Assembly: GCF_001445655.1 (NCBI RefSeq) | Contig: NZ_LNBE01000002.1 | Location: forward strand, 744,001-808,000 | Source: Streptomyces roseifaciens | GTDB lineage: Bacteria > Actinomycetota > Actinomycetes > Streptomycetales > Streptomycetaceae | Length of the DNA stretch: 64,000 bases | Reading direction: 5' to 3' | Shown: positions 26,107 to 34,040 of the stretch, one piece after another | How positions within the stretch are numbered: the first letter of the stretch is position 1 | Layout: the number at the start of each line of letters is the position of its first letter | Program-made: the position numbers and the translations under genes | Notes under the pieces: model-generated | Told to the model about the DNA's origin: nothing | Database searches by the model: none | What the model saw: only the letters and a program-made list of their open reading frames with translations

Positions 26107-26219
26107 AGCTGCGGAACCGTTTTGTGATCGGTGGCAAATGCGTTACCGCCGACGGGCCCGGGAGGCATAGGTTGATGCGCGGTACGGCGGGGCGAACACG
26201 CTCCCGACGGTGAGAGCGG

Positions 26220-27125
26220 ATGATCGGTCGGCACATGGCAACCAAGATGCATGCGGACGAGGCGGACATCGACGCGGGGCTCGTCCAGCGGTTACTCCGT
26301 GCCCGGTTTCCCGAGTGGGCGGACCTGCCGGTCCGGCGCCTGGCGTCCGGTGGGACGGTGAACGCGATCTACCGGGTCGGCGACGAACTGACCGTCCGTC
26401 TGCCGCTCACCGCGGGCGGCGCCGAAGGGCTGGACGAGGAGGCCCGGTGGCTGGCGGAGCTGGCGCCCTTGATGCCCGTCCCGATCCCGACGGTCGTAGG
26501 GACGGGGGAGCCCGCCGAGGGCTACCCGTGGGCGTGGTCCGTCCACCGGTGGATCGGGGGCGAGGCGCTGGTCGAGGGGCGAGTGGCCCGGCCCGAGGCG
26601 ATGGCCCGCGACCTCGCGGGCTTCGTCACCGCCATCCGCAAGGCCGACCTCGAAGGCGGCCCTCCGGCACACCGCGGCGGACCGCTGGCCAGTGCCGATG
26701 CGGAGACCCGGGACGCGATCGAGGCGCTCCGGCGCACGGACGAGCCGTTCGACGCCGACGCGATCCTCGCCGCCTGGCAGGCGTCGCTCGCCGTCCCGGC
26801 CTGGCCTGGGGCGCCGTGCTGGATCCATTCCGACCTCATGCCGAGCAATCTGCTGGGCGCCGGTGACCGCCTGGCCGCGGTGATCGACTTCGGTACCGCG
26901 GGGCTCGGCGATCCCGCCGTCGACCTCATCCCGGCGTGGAACCTGCTGCCGTCCTCCGCCCGGCAGGTCTTCCGGGACTGCGTGGACGCCGACGACGACA
27001 CCTGGGCGCGCGGGCGCGGTTGGGCGCTGTCCATGGCGGTCATCCAGCTGCCGTACTACCGGAAGACCAACCTGGTCATCTCCGCCAACGCCCGCTACGT
27101 GATCGAGCAGGTTCTCGCGGGCTGA
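26220..27125 (+). CDS. Aminoglycoside-phosphotransferase-family kinase
   Basis: 301 aa. GGTVNAIYRVGDELTVRLPL is the nucleotide-side beta hairpin, PWAWSVHRWIGGEAL the hinge, H203-S-D205-LMPS-N210 the catalytic loop and VIDFGTAGLGDPAVDL the metal-binding DFG-like motif. This close set is typical of the APH subfamily common in Streptomyces, usually without proven antibiotic specificity. Start ATG 26220; ATG 26235 is an alternative. Stands alone after the two-component system. Confidence 0.88.
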   Translation: MIGRHMATKMHADEADIDAGLVQRLLRARFPEWADLPVRRLASGGTVNAIYRVGDELTVRLPLTAGGAEGLDEEARWLAELAPLMPVPIPTVVGTGEPAEGYPWAWSVHRWIGGEALVEGRVARPEAMARDLAGFVTAIRKADLEGGPPAHRGGPLASADAETRDAIEALRRTDEPFDADAILAAWQASLAVPAWPGAPCWIHSDLMPSNLLGAGDRLAAVIDFGTAGLGDPAVDLIPAWNLLPSSARQVFRDCVDADDDTWARGRGWALSMAVIQLPYYRKTNLVISANARYVIEQVLAG

Positions 27126-27203
27126 GCTGAGTTGATCTGTGCTGAGCTGTGCTGCGCTGCGCGGGTGCGTGCCGGGGCCCCGGGGCGCGGGCGGGCCGAG
27201 GGG

Positions 27204-27989
27204 TCAGTTCGCCGTGACGTCCGCCGCCTTTCGCAGCCCGGCAGCCAGCTCCTCCACCATCGCCATCGTGCGACGGTGGAGCCCACCGCCGAACGTGACC
27301 CGGGCAGCACCCAGTTCGCCCAGCTCGCGAGGTGCGGGCCCGTTGGTGAGGGCGATGGCGTTGACGGGTGCGGGAACGGCGCGGGTGATCTCCGGGAGGA
27401 GCTCCGCGGGGGCCAGGATGGGGTACACGCAGTCGGCGCCGGCGAGGACGTAGAGCCGGGCACGCTCGATAGCGGCTGCGGCTGCGGCTGTGGCATCCGG
27501 GGCCACCTGGCCGGCACGCAGGAAGGTGTCGGTGCGGGCATTGATCACGAGCCGGTCACCGGCCGCGGCACGCACCTCTGCCAGCCACTCGGCCTGCTCG
27601 GCAGGGTCCTTGAGCCGTCCGGTGGTGCGGTCGCTGTCCTCCAGGTTGCAGCCGACGACGCCGGTCTCCAGCAGCCGCTCGACGAGTTCGGCGGGCGGCA
27701 GCCCGTAGCCGTCCTCGATGTCGGCGGAGACCATCACGCCGTCCTCCGCGACGGCCCGGACGATGCGGGCGACCGCGGTGAACATCTCGTCCGCAGGGGT
27801 GCTGCCGTCGGCGTAGCCGAGGGAGGCCGCGATGCCGGCGCTCGGCGTGGCCAGGGCCCGGAATCCGGCGGCTGCGAAGGCGCGGGCGGTGGCGGGGTCC
27901 CAAGGGCCGGGCAGGACGAGCGGGCCGCGCCCGGCACGGTCGTGGTGCAGGTCGCGGAAGGCGGCGACGTTGCCGGTGATTGCTGTCAT
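27204..27989 (-). CDS. Isocitrate lyase/PEP-mutase-family protein
   Basis: 261 aa. PLVLPGPWDPATARAFAAAGFRALATPSAGIAASLGYADG is the N-terminal strand-loop of PEP mutase-like enzymes. SADIEDGYG carries the Mg2+-binding Asp-Glu-Asp. NLEDSD and LVINARTDTFL are the next active-site strands, and VNAIALTNGPAPRELGELG closes the barrel. The KKCGH-type loop of true isocitrate lyases is absent. Family members act on carboxy-phosphonates or 2-methylisocitrate-like substrates; the present one cannot be assigned. ATG 27989 is chosen; the in-frame ATG 28049 adds a poor leader. Confidence 0.87.
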   Translation of the reverse strand: MTAITGNVAAFRDLHHDRAGRGPLVLPGPWDPATARAFAAAGFRALATPSAGIAASLGYADGSTPADEMFTAVARIVRAVAEDGVMVSADIEDGYGLPPAELVERLLETGVVGCNLEDSDRTTGRLKDPAEQAEWLAEVRAAAGDRLVINARTDTFLRAGQVAPDATAAAAAAIERARLYVLAGADCVYPILAPAELLPEITRAVPAPVNAIALTNGPAPRELGELGAARVTFGGGLHRRTMAMVEELAAGLRKAADVTAN

Positions 27990-28183
27990 GTGAACGACCG
28001 TAGACGCGGAGGATCGCGCGGAGGTGGTCCACTTGAGGGCCCGTTTCATGGGCCATTGACGGGCGACGGGCAGGGGCGGCGGGCGATAGGGGGGGTGGGG
28101 GATGGGGAACAGGCGACCTGTGACGTAGTAGGGCGGCCGGTGTCAGGGCAGGTGGCCGACGCAGGGCGGGTGTCAGCTCGCCG

Positions 28184-28582
28184 TCACTGCTGCCGGTCGA
28201 GGGCGGCGGCGACCCGGTCCATGACGCCCTGCCAGTGAGCCCGCTGCTGCTCGCGCTCCTCGGCGCTCGCCAGGTGCTCCTGGTGGAAGCGGAGGGCCGT
28301 CCGGGCGGGGTCGGCGGCAGGGGTGAGGGCGACCTGGACCGTGGTGGTGCCGTGGGTGACGCGGATACGGTCTCCCGGCCGGTAGCCGCGCACTTCGCCC
28401 GTCACTCCGGCGGCCGTCCGGTAGGGGGCGCCGCGTTCCGGGGCGAGGGCCGCGCCGGGGCCGAGCCAGAGGGCGATCCCTTCGGGGCTGCTGATGAAGT
28501 CCCAGACGACGGGCGCGGGGTGGGGCAGCGTGCGGGACACGCCGATCTGCCAGCCGACGTCCTTGGTGAGTCCGGTGGGCAT
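28184..28582 (-). CDS. SRPBCC/AHSA1-type lipid-binding-fold protein
   Basis: 132 aa (135 if ATG 28591 is used). VGWQIGVSRTLPHPAPVVWDFISSPEGIALWLG is the standard opening of an AHSA1-like START-fold domain; RVTHGTTTVQVALTP and TALRFHQEHLASAEEREQQRAHWQGVMDRVAAAL the remaining strands and long C-terminal helix. It overlaps the CGNR gene stop. ATG 28591 gives an ATGA overlap but has the GAGGAAGG ribosome site directly against it, so ATG 28582 with nine bases spacing is preferred. Likely partner of the CGNR regulator. Confidence 0.85.
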   Translation of the reverse strand: MPTGLTKDVGWQIGVSRTLPHPAPVVWDFISSPEGIALWLGPGAALAPERGAPYRTAAGVTGEVRGYRPGDRIRVTHGTTTVQVALTPAADPARTALRFHQEHLASAEEREQQRAHWQGVMDRVAAALDRQQ

Positions 28583-28587
28583 GATGG

Positions 28588-29190
28588 TCATCCTTCCTCG
28601 GATTGGCGGGCGCGCAGCGCCCGTACCTTGCTGCGGTTGCCGCAGTGCTCCATGGAGCACCAGCGGCGCCGGCCGGGGCGTGAGGTGTCGACGTAGACAA
28701 GGTTGCAGTCCTCGGCGGCGCAGGTGCGGATTCGGTGTGCATAGGGGCCGGTCAGCAGCTCGACGGCGTCCCGGGCGACGGTGGCCGCCAGCTGCGTGCC
28801 GCTGGGGGTTCCGGACCACTGCCGCTCGCCGGTCGGTGCGACGACGGGGGCCAGGGAGGGGCGGGCGGCCGCCGCGTTGATGGTCTCCAGGTCGCCCTGC
28901 GGGTGGGGCTCGCCGCGCGTGTGGGCGATGACCACCCGGAACAGTGCGTCGCGCAGCTCCCGCATACCGGTCACCTCGGCTTCGGATATCTCCAGCACGG
29001 GCGTCGGCGTCAGCCGCGACCGCTCCGCCCAGGCGGCCAGGTCGGCGGGCTCGTGCAGGACCTCGTAGCGGCGGTACGGGCCGGGGCCGCCGGTGGGCAG
29101 CAGTTCCAGGCACAGGGCGCCGGGGTCGAACCGGTAGGCGACGCCGGTGTGGGAGCGAAGGGTGAGCCCCTTGGCTGCGGGGGAGTCCAT
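28588..29190 (-). CDS. CGNR zinc-finger (ABATE-domain) transcription factor
   Basis: 200 aa. An N-terminal ABATE domain (RFDPGALCLELLPTGGPG, LRDALFRVVIAHTRG) and a C-terminal CGNR zinc finger: IRTCAAEDCNLVYVDTSRPGRRRWCSMEHCGNRSKV, four cysteines plus the namesake C-G-N-R. These are stress-linked DNA-binding proteins in actinobacteria. It is first gene of a two-gene leftward unit with the SRPBCC protein and divergent from a VOC gene over only 48 bases that contain nested inverted repeats, so it probably autoregulates and controls both sides. Confidence 0.92.
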   Translation of the reverse strand: MDSPAAKGLTLRSHTGVAYRFDPGALCLELLPTGGPGPYRRYEVLHEPADLAAWAERSRLTPTPVLEISEAEVTGMRELRDALFRVVIAHTRGEPHPQGDLETINAAAARPSLAPVVAPTGERQWSGTPSGTQLAATVARDAVELLTGPYAHRIRTCAAEDCNLVYVDTSRPGRRRWCSMEHCGNRSKVRALRARQSEEG

Positions 29191-29242
29191 GCCGCCAGTG
29201 TAACTGGTTATATCGGTTACATCGACTATGCTGGCGGCATGG
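29187..29242. promoter_or_regulatory. Compact divergent promoter with nested inverted repeats
   Basis: Outer arms CCATGCCGCCAG (29187-29198) and CTGGCGGCATGG (29231-29242) are exact complements and contain both start codons. Inner arms are TGTAAC (29199-29204) and GTTACA (29216-29221). There is no Shine-Dalgarno site on either side, so both transcripts may be leaderless. Likely operator of the CGNR regulator. Confidence 0.6.
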
Positions 29243-29691
29243 CATTGAACTGGAAGCTGGTCATCGACAGCGCGAACGCACCCGCCCTCGCCGACTTCTG
29301 GGCCGCGGCCCTGGAGTACGAGGTGGAAGACCCCAGCAGGCTCGTCGAGCAGCTGCTGGCCGCCGGTCACATCGCCGAGGCGGCGGTCGTCGAGCACCGC
29401 GGCCGCAAGACCTTCCGCGGCTACGCCGCGATCCGTCACCCCGAGGACCCCTTCGACGAGACCAGCGGCGTCGGCCGCGGCCGGCGGCTGCTCTTCCAGG
29501 ACGTGCCCGAGGGCAAGTCCGGCAAGAACCGCCTGCACCTCGATGTGCACAGCGAGCCCGGTGGCCTCGACGAACTGGTGACCCGGCTGGAAGGGTTGGG
29601 GGCGACCCGTATCCGCGAGGTGAACCAGGGCCCGGCAGGGCACTGGTGGGTGATGCAGGACCCGGAGGGCAACGAATTCTGCGCGGCGTAG
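29239..29691 (+). CDS. VOC-family protein (glyoxalase-like)
   Basis: 150 aa. MALNWKLVIDSANAPALADFWAAALEYEV is the opening of the glyoxalase_6-type VOC domain; NRLHLDVHSEPGGLDELVTRLEGLGA and HWWVMQDPEGNEFC are the matching second module. Start ATG 29239, without a ribosome site. Divergent from the CGNR gene and probably regulated with it. Substrate unknown; VOC proteins in such settings often bind or degrade electrophiles. Confidence 0.87.
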   Translation: MALNWKLVIDSANAPALADFWAAALEYEVEDPSRLVEQLLAAGHIAEAAVVEHRGRKTFRGYAAIRHPEDPFDETSGVGRGRRLLFQDVPEGKSGKNRLHLDVHSEPGGLDELVTRLEGLGATRIREVNQGPAGHWWVMQDPEGNEFCAA

Positions 29692-29754
29692 GGCCGTGTC
29701 GGCGAACCTTCTGTGTCCCAAACCTGATTGAGCCCCAGATCGAGTCCCCGATCG

Positions 29755-29790
29755 AGCCCCTGACTGTGAAGTGATTCACAGTCAGGGGCT
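29755..29790 (+). terminator. Strong hairpin terminator
   Basis: Arms AGCCCCTGACTGTGAA (29755-29770) and exact complement (29775-29790) with loop GTGA, 63 bases after the VOC stop and before the sigma-factor gene. Confidence 0.7.
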
Positions 29791-29816
29791 GTCACGGTTC
29801 GCCGGTGCCGGGTGTC
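29790..29816 (+). promoter_or_regulatory. Possible ECF41-type autoregulatory promoter
   Basis: TGTCACG at 29790-29796 and TGTC at 29813-29816 resemble the TGTCACA-N16-CGTC promoter recalled for ECF41 sigma factors, with suitable spacing, 36 bases before the sigma gene. The -10 element is imperfect. Confidence 0.4.
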
Positions 29817-29851
29817 TCGATGGGTGCCCGAAAGAAAGGAGCCGGTTCGTC

Positions 29852-30745
29852 GTGGACGCCTTCACCGAGCACCGTGCGCTGCTGTTCACCATCGCCTACG
29901 AGATGCTGGGCAGCGCCACCGATGCCGAGGACGTGCTGCAGGAGAGTTACCTGCGATGGAGCGCGGTCGACCCGGCCACGGTCGAGCATCCGCGTGCCTA
30001 CCTGGTCCGCGTGGTGACCCGGCAGTCCCTCAATCACCTGCGCGCGGTCAAGGCGCGGCGCGAGGAGTACGTCGGCACGTGGCTGCCCGAGCCGATCCGC
30101 ACCGCACCCGAGCTGAGCGAGGACGTGATCCTCAACGAGTCGGTGTCGATGGCCATGATGCTCGTCCTGGAGACGCTGAACCCGGCCGAGCGCGCGGTGT
30201 TCGTGCTGCACGACGTGTTCGGCTACACCCACGGCGAGATCGCCGCCTCGATCGGGAAGACCGAGGTCACCGTCCGGCAGATCGCCCACCGCGCACGCCG
30301 GCACGTCCATGCTCGGCGCCGCCGCTTCGAGCCCGACTCCGAAGCCACCCGGGAGATCGTCCAGCGGTTCCTGCTCGCGACGACGACCGGCGAGGTCCAG
30401 GCGCTGATGGACCTGCTGGCGCCCGACGTCGTGCAGGTCTCCGACGGCGGCGGGAAGGTGTCAGCCGCCCGCCACCCGATCACCGGCCGCGCCGAGGTCG
30501 CCCGGTACGTCCTCGGCGTGGCCCGCACCAGCGTCACCGCGACGACCCGGATCGAGCCCGCCACCTACAACGGCATGCCCGCGGCGCGCTCGCTCACCGA
30601 CGGTGAACTCGACTGGCTGCTCGCCTTCGAGATCCACGACGGACGGATCACCGGCCTCTACGTCATGCGCAACCCGGACAAGCTGCACCGCGCCGATGCG
30701 GTGCACCCACTCAACAGGGGAGAACGCCAGCCATGGAAACCATGA
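29852..30745 (+). CDS. ECF41-group sigma factor with fused SnoaL-like domain
   Basis: 297 aa. Sigma-2 (LLFTIAYEMLGSATDAEDVLQESYLRW), linker motif W77-LPE-P81, sigma-4 (LNPAERAVFVLHDVFGYTHGEIA, VRQIAHRARRHV), then an NTF2/SnoaL-like C-terminal domain with D198-GGG-K202 and N274-PDK-L278. WLPEP, DGGGK and NPDKL are the diagnostic motifs of ECF41, whose C-terminal extension replaces a separate anti-sigma factor. GTG 29852 has GAAAGGAG upstream. The usual carboxymuconolactone-decarboxylase/oxidoreductase partner is replaced here by an overlapping SRPBCC gene. Confidence 0.93.
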   Translation: MDAFTEHRALLFTIAYEMLGSATDAEDVLQESYLRWSAVDPATVEHPRAYLVRVVTRQSLNHLRAVKARREEYVGTWLPEPIRTAPELSEDVILNESVSMAMMLVLETLNPAERAVFVLHDVFGYTHGEIAASIGKTEVTVRQIAHRARRHVHARRRRFEPDSEATREIVQRFLLATTTGEVQALMDLLAPDVVQVSDGGGKVSAARHPITGRAEVARYVLGVARTSVTATTRIEPATYNGMPAARSLTDGELDWLLAFEIHDGRITGLYVMRNPDKLHRADAVHPLNRGERQPWKP

Positions 30746-31197
30746 TCGTCGAGCGCACCATAGACGCCCCGATCGACGACGTCTTCGCCTGGCTCACCAC
30801 GACCACGAACTACACGTCCTCGCCCTTGGTGCTGCGCTGCCGCCTGGCCCGGCGCGGAGAGACCGCGCCGTACGGCTTCGGCGCGGTGCGCAATCACCTG
30901 TGGCTGATCGGTTGGTTCCGCGAGCGCATCACGCACTACGACCCGCCGTACGCCACCGAGTACGTCGTCGAGCGCAGCCTGCCGCCGGCCCGGCACGAAG
31001 TCGGCAGCATGACGTTCACCGAGACTGACGGCGGCACCCACGTCCGCTGGACCACGCGTGCCGAGATCCCCGTCCCGCTGGTCGGAACCTTCCTCACCCG
31101 TCGCTTCGCGCGGCCGATCATCACCAGCACTTTCGGGAACATCCTCGCCGCGGCCGATGCCGCGCTGGCCGGGCGCTCCAGCGGGCACCGGGCGTGA
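30733..31197 (+). CDS. SRPBCC-family protein, sigma-factor partner
   Basis: 154 aa. METMIVERTIDAPIDDVFAWLTTTTNY, then ITHYDPPYATEYVVERSLPP and GGTHVRWTTRAEIPVPLVGTFLTRRF are the strands of a polyketide-cyclase-like START fold. It overlaps the sigma gene by 13 bases and is therefore co-translated. Conserved placement suggests it is the main target or a ligand-binding helper of the ECF41 factor. No catalytic residues can be assigned. Confidence 0.85.
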   Translation: METMIVERTIDAPIDDVFAWLTTTTNYTSSPLVLRCRLARRGETAPYGFGAVRNHLWLIGWFRERITHYDPPYATEYVVERSLPPARHEVGSMTFTETDGGTHVRWTTRAEIPVPLVGTFLTRRFARPIITSTFGNILAAADAALAGRSSGHRA

Positions 31198-31373
31198 GGG
31201 CTTACGGTACATCTGTAACGTAGATGGATTGCCTGCCTGTGTCTGGGTGCCTGGATGCCCGGGTGGGTGTGGGTGGTGTGGGACGGGGCGGCTGGTGGCT
31301 GGCGCGGGTGAGCCTTCGGCGGCATTAAATAAACCGATGTGTCCGTATTGCGCACCGGCTGGCTCCGTGGTTA

Positions 31374-31389
31374 CAGTACTTATGTACTG
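31374..31389. promoter_or_regulatory. Inverted repeat CAGTAC-TTAT-GTACTG
   Basis: Perfect six-base arms with a four-base spacer, 26 bases before the VOC gene start. The A+T-rich 31323-31390 stretch around it is the likely promoter. No regulator gene is adjacent. TTAC/GTAAC half-sites also occur at 31202-31219 and at 29199-29221. Confidence 0.45.
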
Positions 31390-31415
31390 AAAGCTGCCCC
31401 CGAGGAGAGACCCTG

Positions 31416-31799
31416 ATGAAGGCCCCCGCCATCGCCCCCTGTCTCGGCGTGAAGGACACGCAGGCATCCGTCGACTTCTACGAGAAGCTCGGCTTCACCG
31501 CCACGCCCGCGGGCAACGACCCCAATGACGACATCCGCAGCCTGCTCTTCGGCGACGAGTTCGTCCTCATGGTCTACCGGGACGCTCACCTGCGGGACTG
31601 GCTGCCCGTCCTCAAGGACCGCACGCCCGGCGCGTTCGGCATGTTCTACCTGGCCGTCGACGACTTCGACGCCTACGTGAAGAAAATCCGCCCCCTGGTC
31701 GAGGTCATCAAGGAAGTCGCCCACGAGGGCGTGCAGATCCTCTACTTCACCGACCCCGACGGCTACGTCATCGGCGTCGTGCAGAAGCGGGAGTGGTGA
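31416..31799 (+). CDS. VOC-family protein (bleomycin-resistance-like)
   Basis: 127 aa. IAPCLGVKDTQASVDFYEKLGFTATP and the C-terminal QILYFTDPDGYVIGVVQ form one VOC module; the central FGDEFVLMVYRDAHLRDW is typical of glyoxalase/bleomycin-binding homologues. GAGGAG is well placed before ATG 31416. Its stop overlaps the start of the next gene as GTGA, indicating a two-gene operon. Substrate not readable. Confidence 0.87.
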   Translation: MKAPAIAPCLGVKDTQASVDFYEKLGFTATPAGNDPNDDIRSLLFGDEFVLMVYRDAHLRDWLPVLKDRTPGAFGMFYLAVDDFDAYVKKIRPLVEVIKEVAHEGVQILYFTDPDGYVIGVVQKREW

Positions 31800-32992
31800 T
31801 CCTGGAAGCCCCCCGCACGATGACCGCTCTGCGTCGTATCACCCCTGCCGAACGCCGCGCCCGGCTCGCCGAACGGCACCTGCTCGCCCCCGCCCACCGG
31901 GCCGCCACACCGCAGGAGGTGGCCGGGGCCCTCATAGGCCTGCACGCCACCGACCCGGCCACCGTCTTCCTCTCCGCCGCCGCCCGGATGGCCGCCCCCA
32001 CCGCCGCGGCCATCGACCACGCCCTCTACGACGCCGCGCCTCCGCTCGCCCGCATCCGGTGCATGCGCCGCACGATGTTCGTCACTCCCCGCCACCTCGC
32101 GCCCGTCCTCCACGCCGCCACCACCAAGGACGCCCACCGCAACCGCGGCGACGCCGTGGAGCACCTGCGCACCACCCTCGGCTGGACCCCCGCCCGCTAC
32201 GCGGCCGTGGAGAAGGCCACCCTCGGTGCCCTGGCCGCCCGCGGCGGGGCCACCGCCGCCGAGCTGGCCGCCGACATTCCCGACCTGCGCGAGTACTACG
32301 TCCTCAACCCCGGCAAGTCGTACGAGACCCGCCAGCGCGTCACCGCCCCCATCCTGGGCACGCTGGCCGCCGAAGGCCGCGTCCACCGCACCCGCCCCGC
32401 GGGCTCGTGGACCTCGGCCCAGTTCCGCTGGGCCCCGGCCGAACCGTTCCCCGCCGTGCCGGCCCCCGAAGCCAAGGCTGCGCTCGCCCGCCACTACCTC
32501 GCGGCGTTCGGCCCCGTCACCGCGGCCGACCTGAAGTGGTGGACCGGCTGGACCCTGACCGACACCCGCAAGGCCATCGCCGCCACCGGCGCCGAAGCCG
32601 TCGAACTCGACGAAGGCACCGGCTACCTCCTCCCCGAGGACAACCAGCCCGTAGCCGAGGGCGAGCCGGAGCCATGGGTGGCACTGCTGCCCGGCCTCGA
32701 TCCCACCCCCATGGGCTGGCGTCACCGCGACTGGTACCTCGACCCGGCCCACACGGCGGCCCTGTTCGACCGCAACGGCAACATCGGCCCCACCATCTGG
32801 GCCGACGGCCGCATCATCGGCGCCTGGGCCCAGCACCCCGACGGTCACATCAACCACCACCTCCTCACCGACCCCGGCAGCCACGCCCGCGCGCTCATCA
32901 CGACCGAGATCCAGCGCCTGACCGCCTTCCTGGACGGCACCCGGGTCACCCCCTGCTACCGCACCCCTCTCGAACGCCGACTCGCGAGCTGA
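31793..32992 (+). CDS. Winged-helix HTH_42 protein (AlkZ-like fold)
   Basis: 399 aa. LIGLHATDPATVFLSAAARM, a tandem winged-helix core (AADLKWWTGWTLTDTRKAIA) and PGLDPTPMGWRHRDWYLD, GRIIGAWAQHPDGHINHHLL place it in the HTH_42/YcaQ-AlkZ family. The catalytic QxQ (or QxD) of DNA-crosslink glycosylases appears to be H-A-T (GLHATDP), so glycosylase activity is doubtful. GTG 31796 overlaps the VOC stop; GTG 31793 is equally possible, ATG 31820 lacks a ribosome site. Family members are DNA-repair or regulatory proteins. Confidence 0.82.
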   Translation: MVILEAPRTMTALRRITPAERRARLAERHLLAPAHRAATPQEVAGALIGLHATDPATVFLSAAARMAAPTAAAIDHALYDAAPPLARIRCMRRTMFVTPRHLAPVLHAATTKDAHRNRGDAVEHLRTTLGWTPARYAAVEKATLGALAARGGATAAELAADIPDLREYYVLNPGKSYETRQRVTAPILGTLAAEGRVHRTRPAGSWTSAQFRWAPAEPFPAVPAPEAKAALARHYLAAFGPVTAADLKWWTGWTLTDTRKAIAATGAEAVELDEGTGYLLPEDNQPVAEGEPEPWVALLPGLDPTPMGWRHRDWYLDPAHTAALFDRNGNIGPTIWADGRIIGAWAQHPDGHINHHLLTDPGSHARALITTEIQRLTAFLDGTRVTPCYRTPLERRLAS

Positions 32993-33130
32993 CACGCTGC
33001 CCCGGAGGCGGGGTGCGCGGCAGCCCGGGTGCCGGAACTGCGGGTTCATCGGCGCAGAGACGGCTGCCGAGGGTCCGAGGGCCGGTGCCTGCTCCGCGGG
33101 GGTGGGATGGCGGGTGGTGTGTCCCGGACG

Positions 33131-33793
33131 TCAGTCGGCGGTGTCGTGGCCGGCCAGTGCGCGGAGTGCGCCCGTCAGCTGGTCAGGGGTGAGCGGCGGT
33201 ACGGGGAGGGCGGTGGCGGCGGGGGCGCGCAGGCCGTCCAGGAGGAGGCGGAGGTGGCGCCGCCAGGCCTGTGGGGCGACGGTCACGGAGGTGGGGACGA
33301 CGCGGCCGAGGGCGGCCAGCGCGAACAGCAGGTCCTCGACGACCACGTCGTCGCGCATGGAGCCCTGTTCCTGAGCGCGTCGGATGAGCACGCAGACGGT
33401 CTCGTAGTGGTGGGTCTTGAGGGCGTCGAGGGAGGGGACGTCGGGGATGCTCGTGGTCATCAGGTCGTTGGCACCCCTGTCGGCGGCCAGGCCTTCGAAG
33501 ATGTACTCCAAATAGCCGGTCAGCCCGGCCCACGCGTCGTCGGCGCCGCGCGCTTCTTCGCCTTGGCGCAGCGTGTGGGTCAGGGCGTCGCCGAAGACCG
33601 CCTCGATGAGCGCGCCGCGGGTGGGGAAGCGCCGGTAGAGGGTGGCGTTGCCGACGCCGGCCCGGCGGGCGATGTCGTCCAGGGGGGCTTCCACGCCGCG
33701 TTCGGCGTAGACCTCGCGGGCGGCTGCGATGAGCAGGTCCCGGTTGCGCTGGGCGTCCTTGCGCAAAGGGCCCGTCCCTCCTCCGTCGCTCAT
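33131..33793 (-). CDS. TetR-family regulator
   Basis: 220 aa. NRDLLIAAAREVYAERGVEAPLDDIARRAGVGNATLYRRFPTRGALIEAVF gives the canonical N-terminal helix-turn-helix at residues 17-67. The C-terminal part has GYLEYIFEGLAADRGANDLM and WRRHLRLLLDGLRAP, typical of the actinobacterial TetR_C subgroup (SACE_7040-like). Divergent from the P450 gene with a long near-palindromic operator between, so it most likely represses the P450. Confidence 0.92.
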   Translation of the reverse strand: MSDGGGTGPLRKDAQRNRDLLIAAAREVYAERGVEAPLDDIARRAGVGNATLYRRFPTRGALIEAVFGDALTHTLRQGEEARGADDAWAGLTGYLEYIFEGLAADRGANDLMTTSIPDVPSLDALKTHHYETVCVLIRRAQEQGSMRDDVVVEDLLFALAALGRVVPTSVTVAPQAWRRHLRLLLDGLRAPAATALPVPPLTPDQLTGALRALAGHDTAD

Positions 33794-33911
33794 CGGCCCT
33801 CCTTGCCTGACTTGCTCCTGCGGGGGTGCCCGCCTGCTCCTCGCCTGCCTGCTCCCGCCTGCGTCTTCCTCGTTGTCCGGCCGAGGCGGCTCAGCGGGCG
33901 TGGCAGCACTC

Positions 33912-33949
33912 TAACAGCGAAACGTGGACCAGTCCCCGTTTCGCTGTTA
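33912..33949. promoter_or_regulatory. Operator between TetR and P450 genes
   Basis: A 38-base near-perfect palindrome. The 13-base arms TAACAGCGAAACG and CGTTTCGCTGTTA match exactly and the inner part continues with GGAC/GTCC. I count 17 of 19 paired positions. Position and size suit two TetR dimers. Confidence 0.7.
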
Positions 33950-34040
33950 AGGTCACGGCCACGTAGTGGGGAGCTATCCCCACTTTTCTTGGGGCCGTGC
34001 GGGCTGGCGCTCGCACCGGCCGACGAAGGGATGACGATCG

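Noticed and set aside
32059..33192. 377-codon frame inside the HTH_42 gene
   Set aside because: Arg/Pro/His-rich shadow of the protein at 31793-32992.
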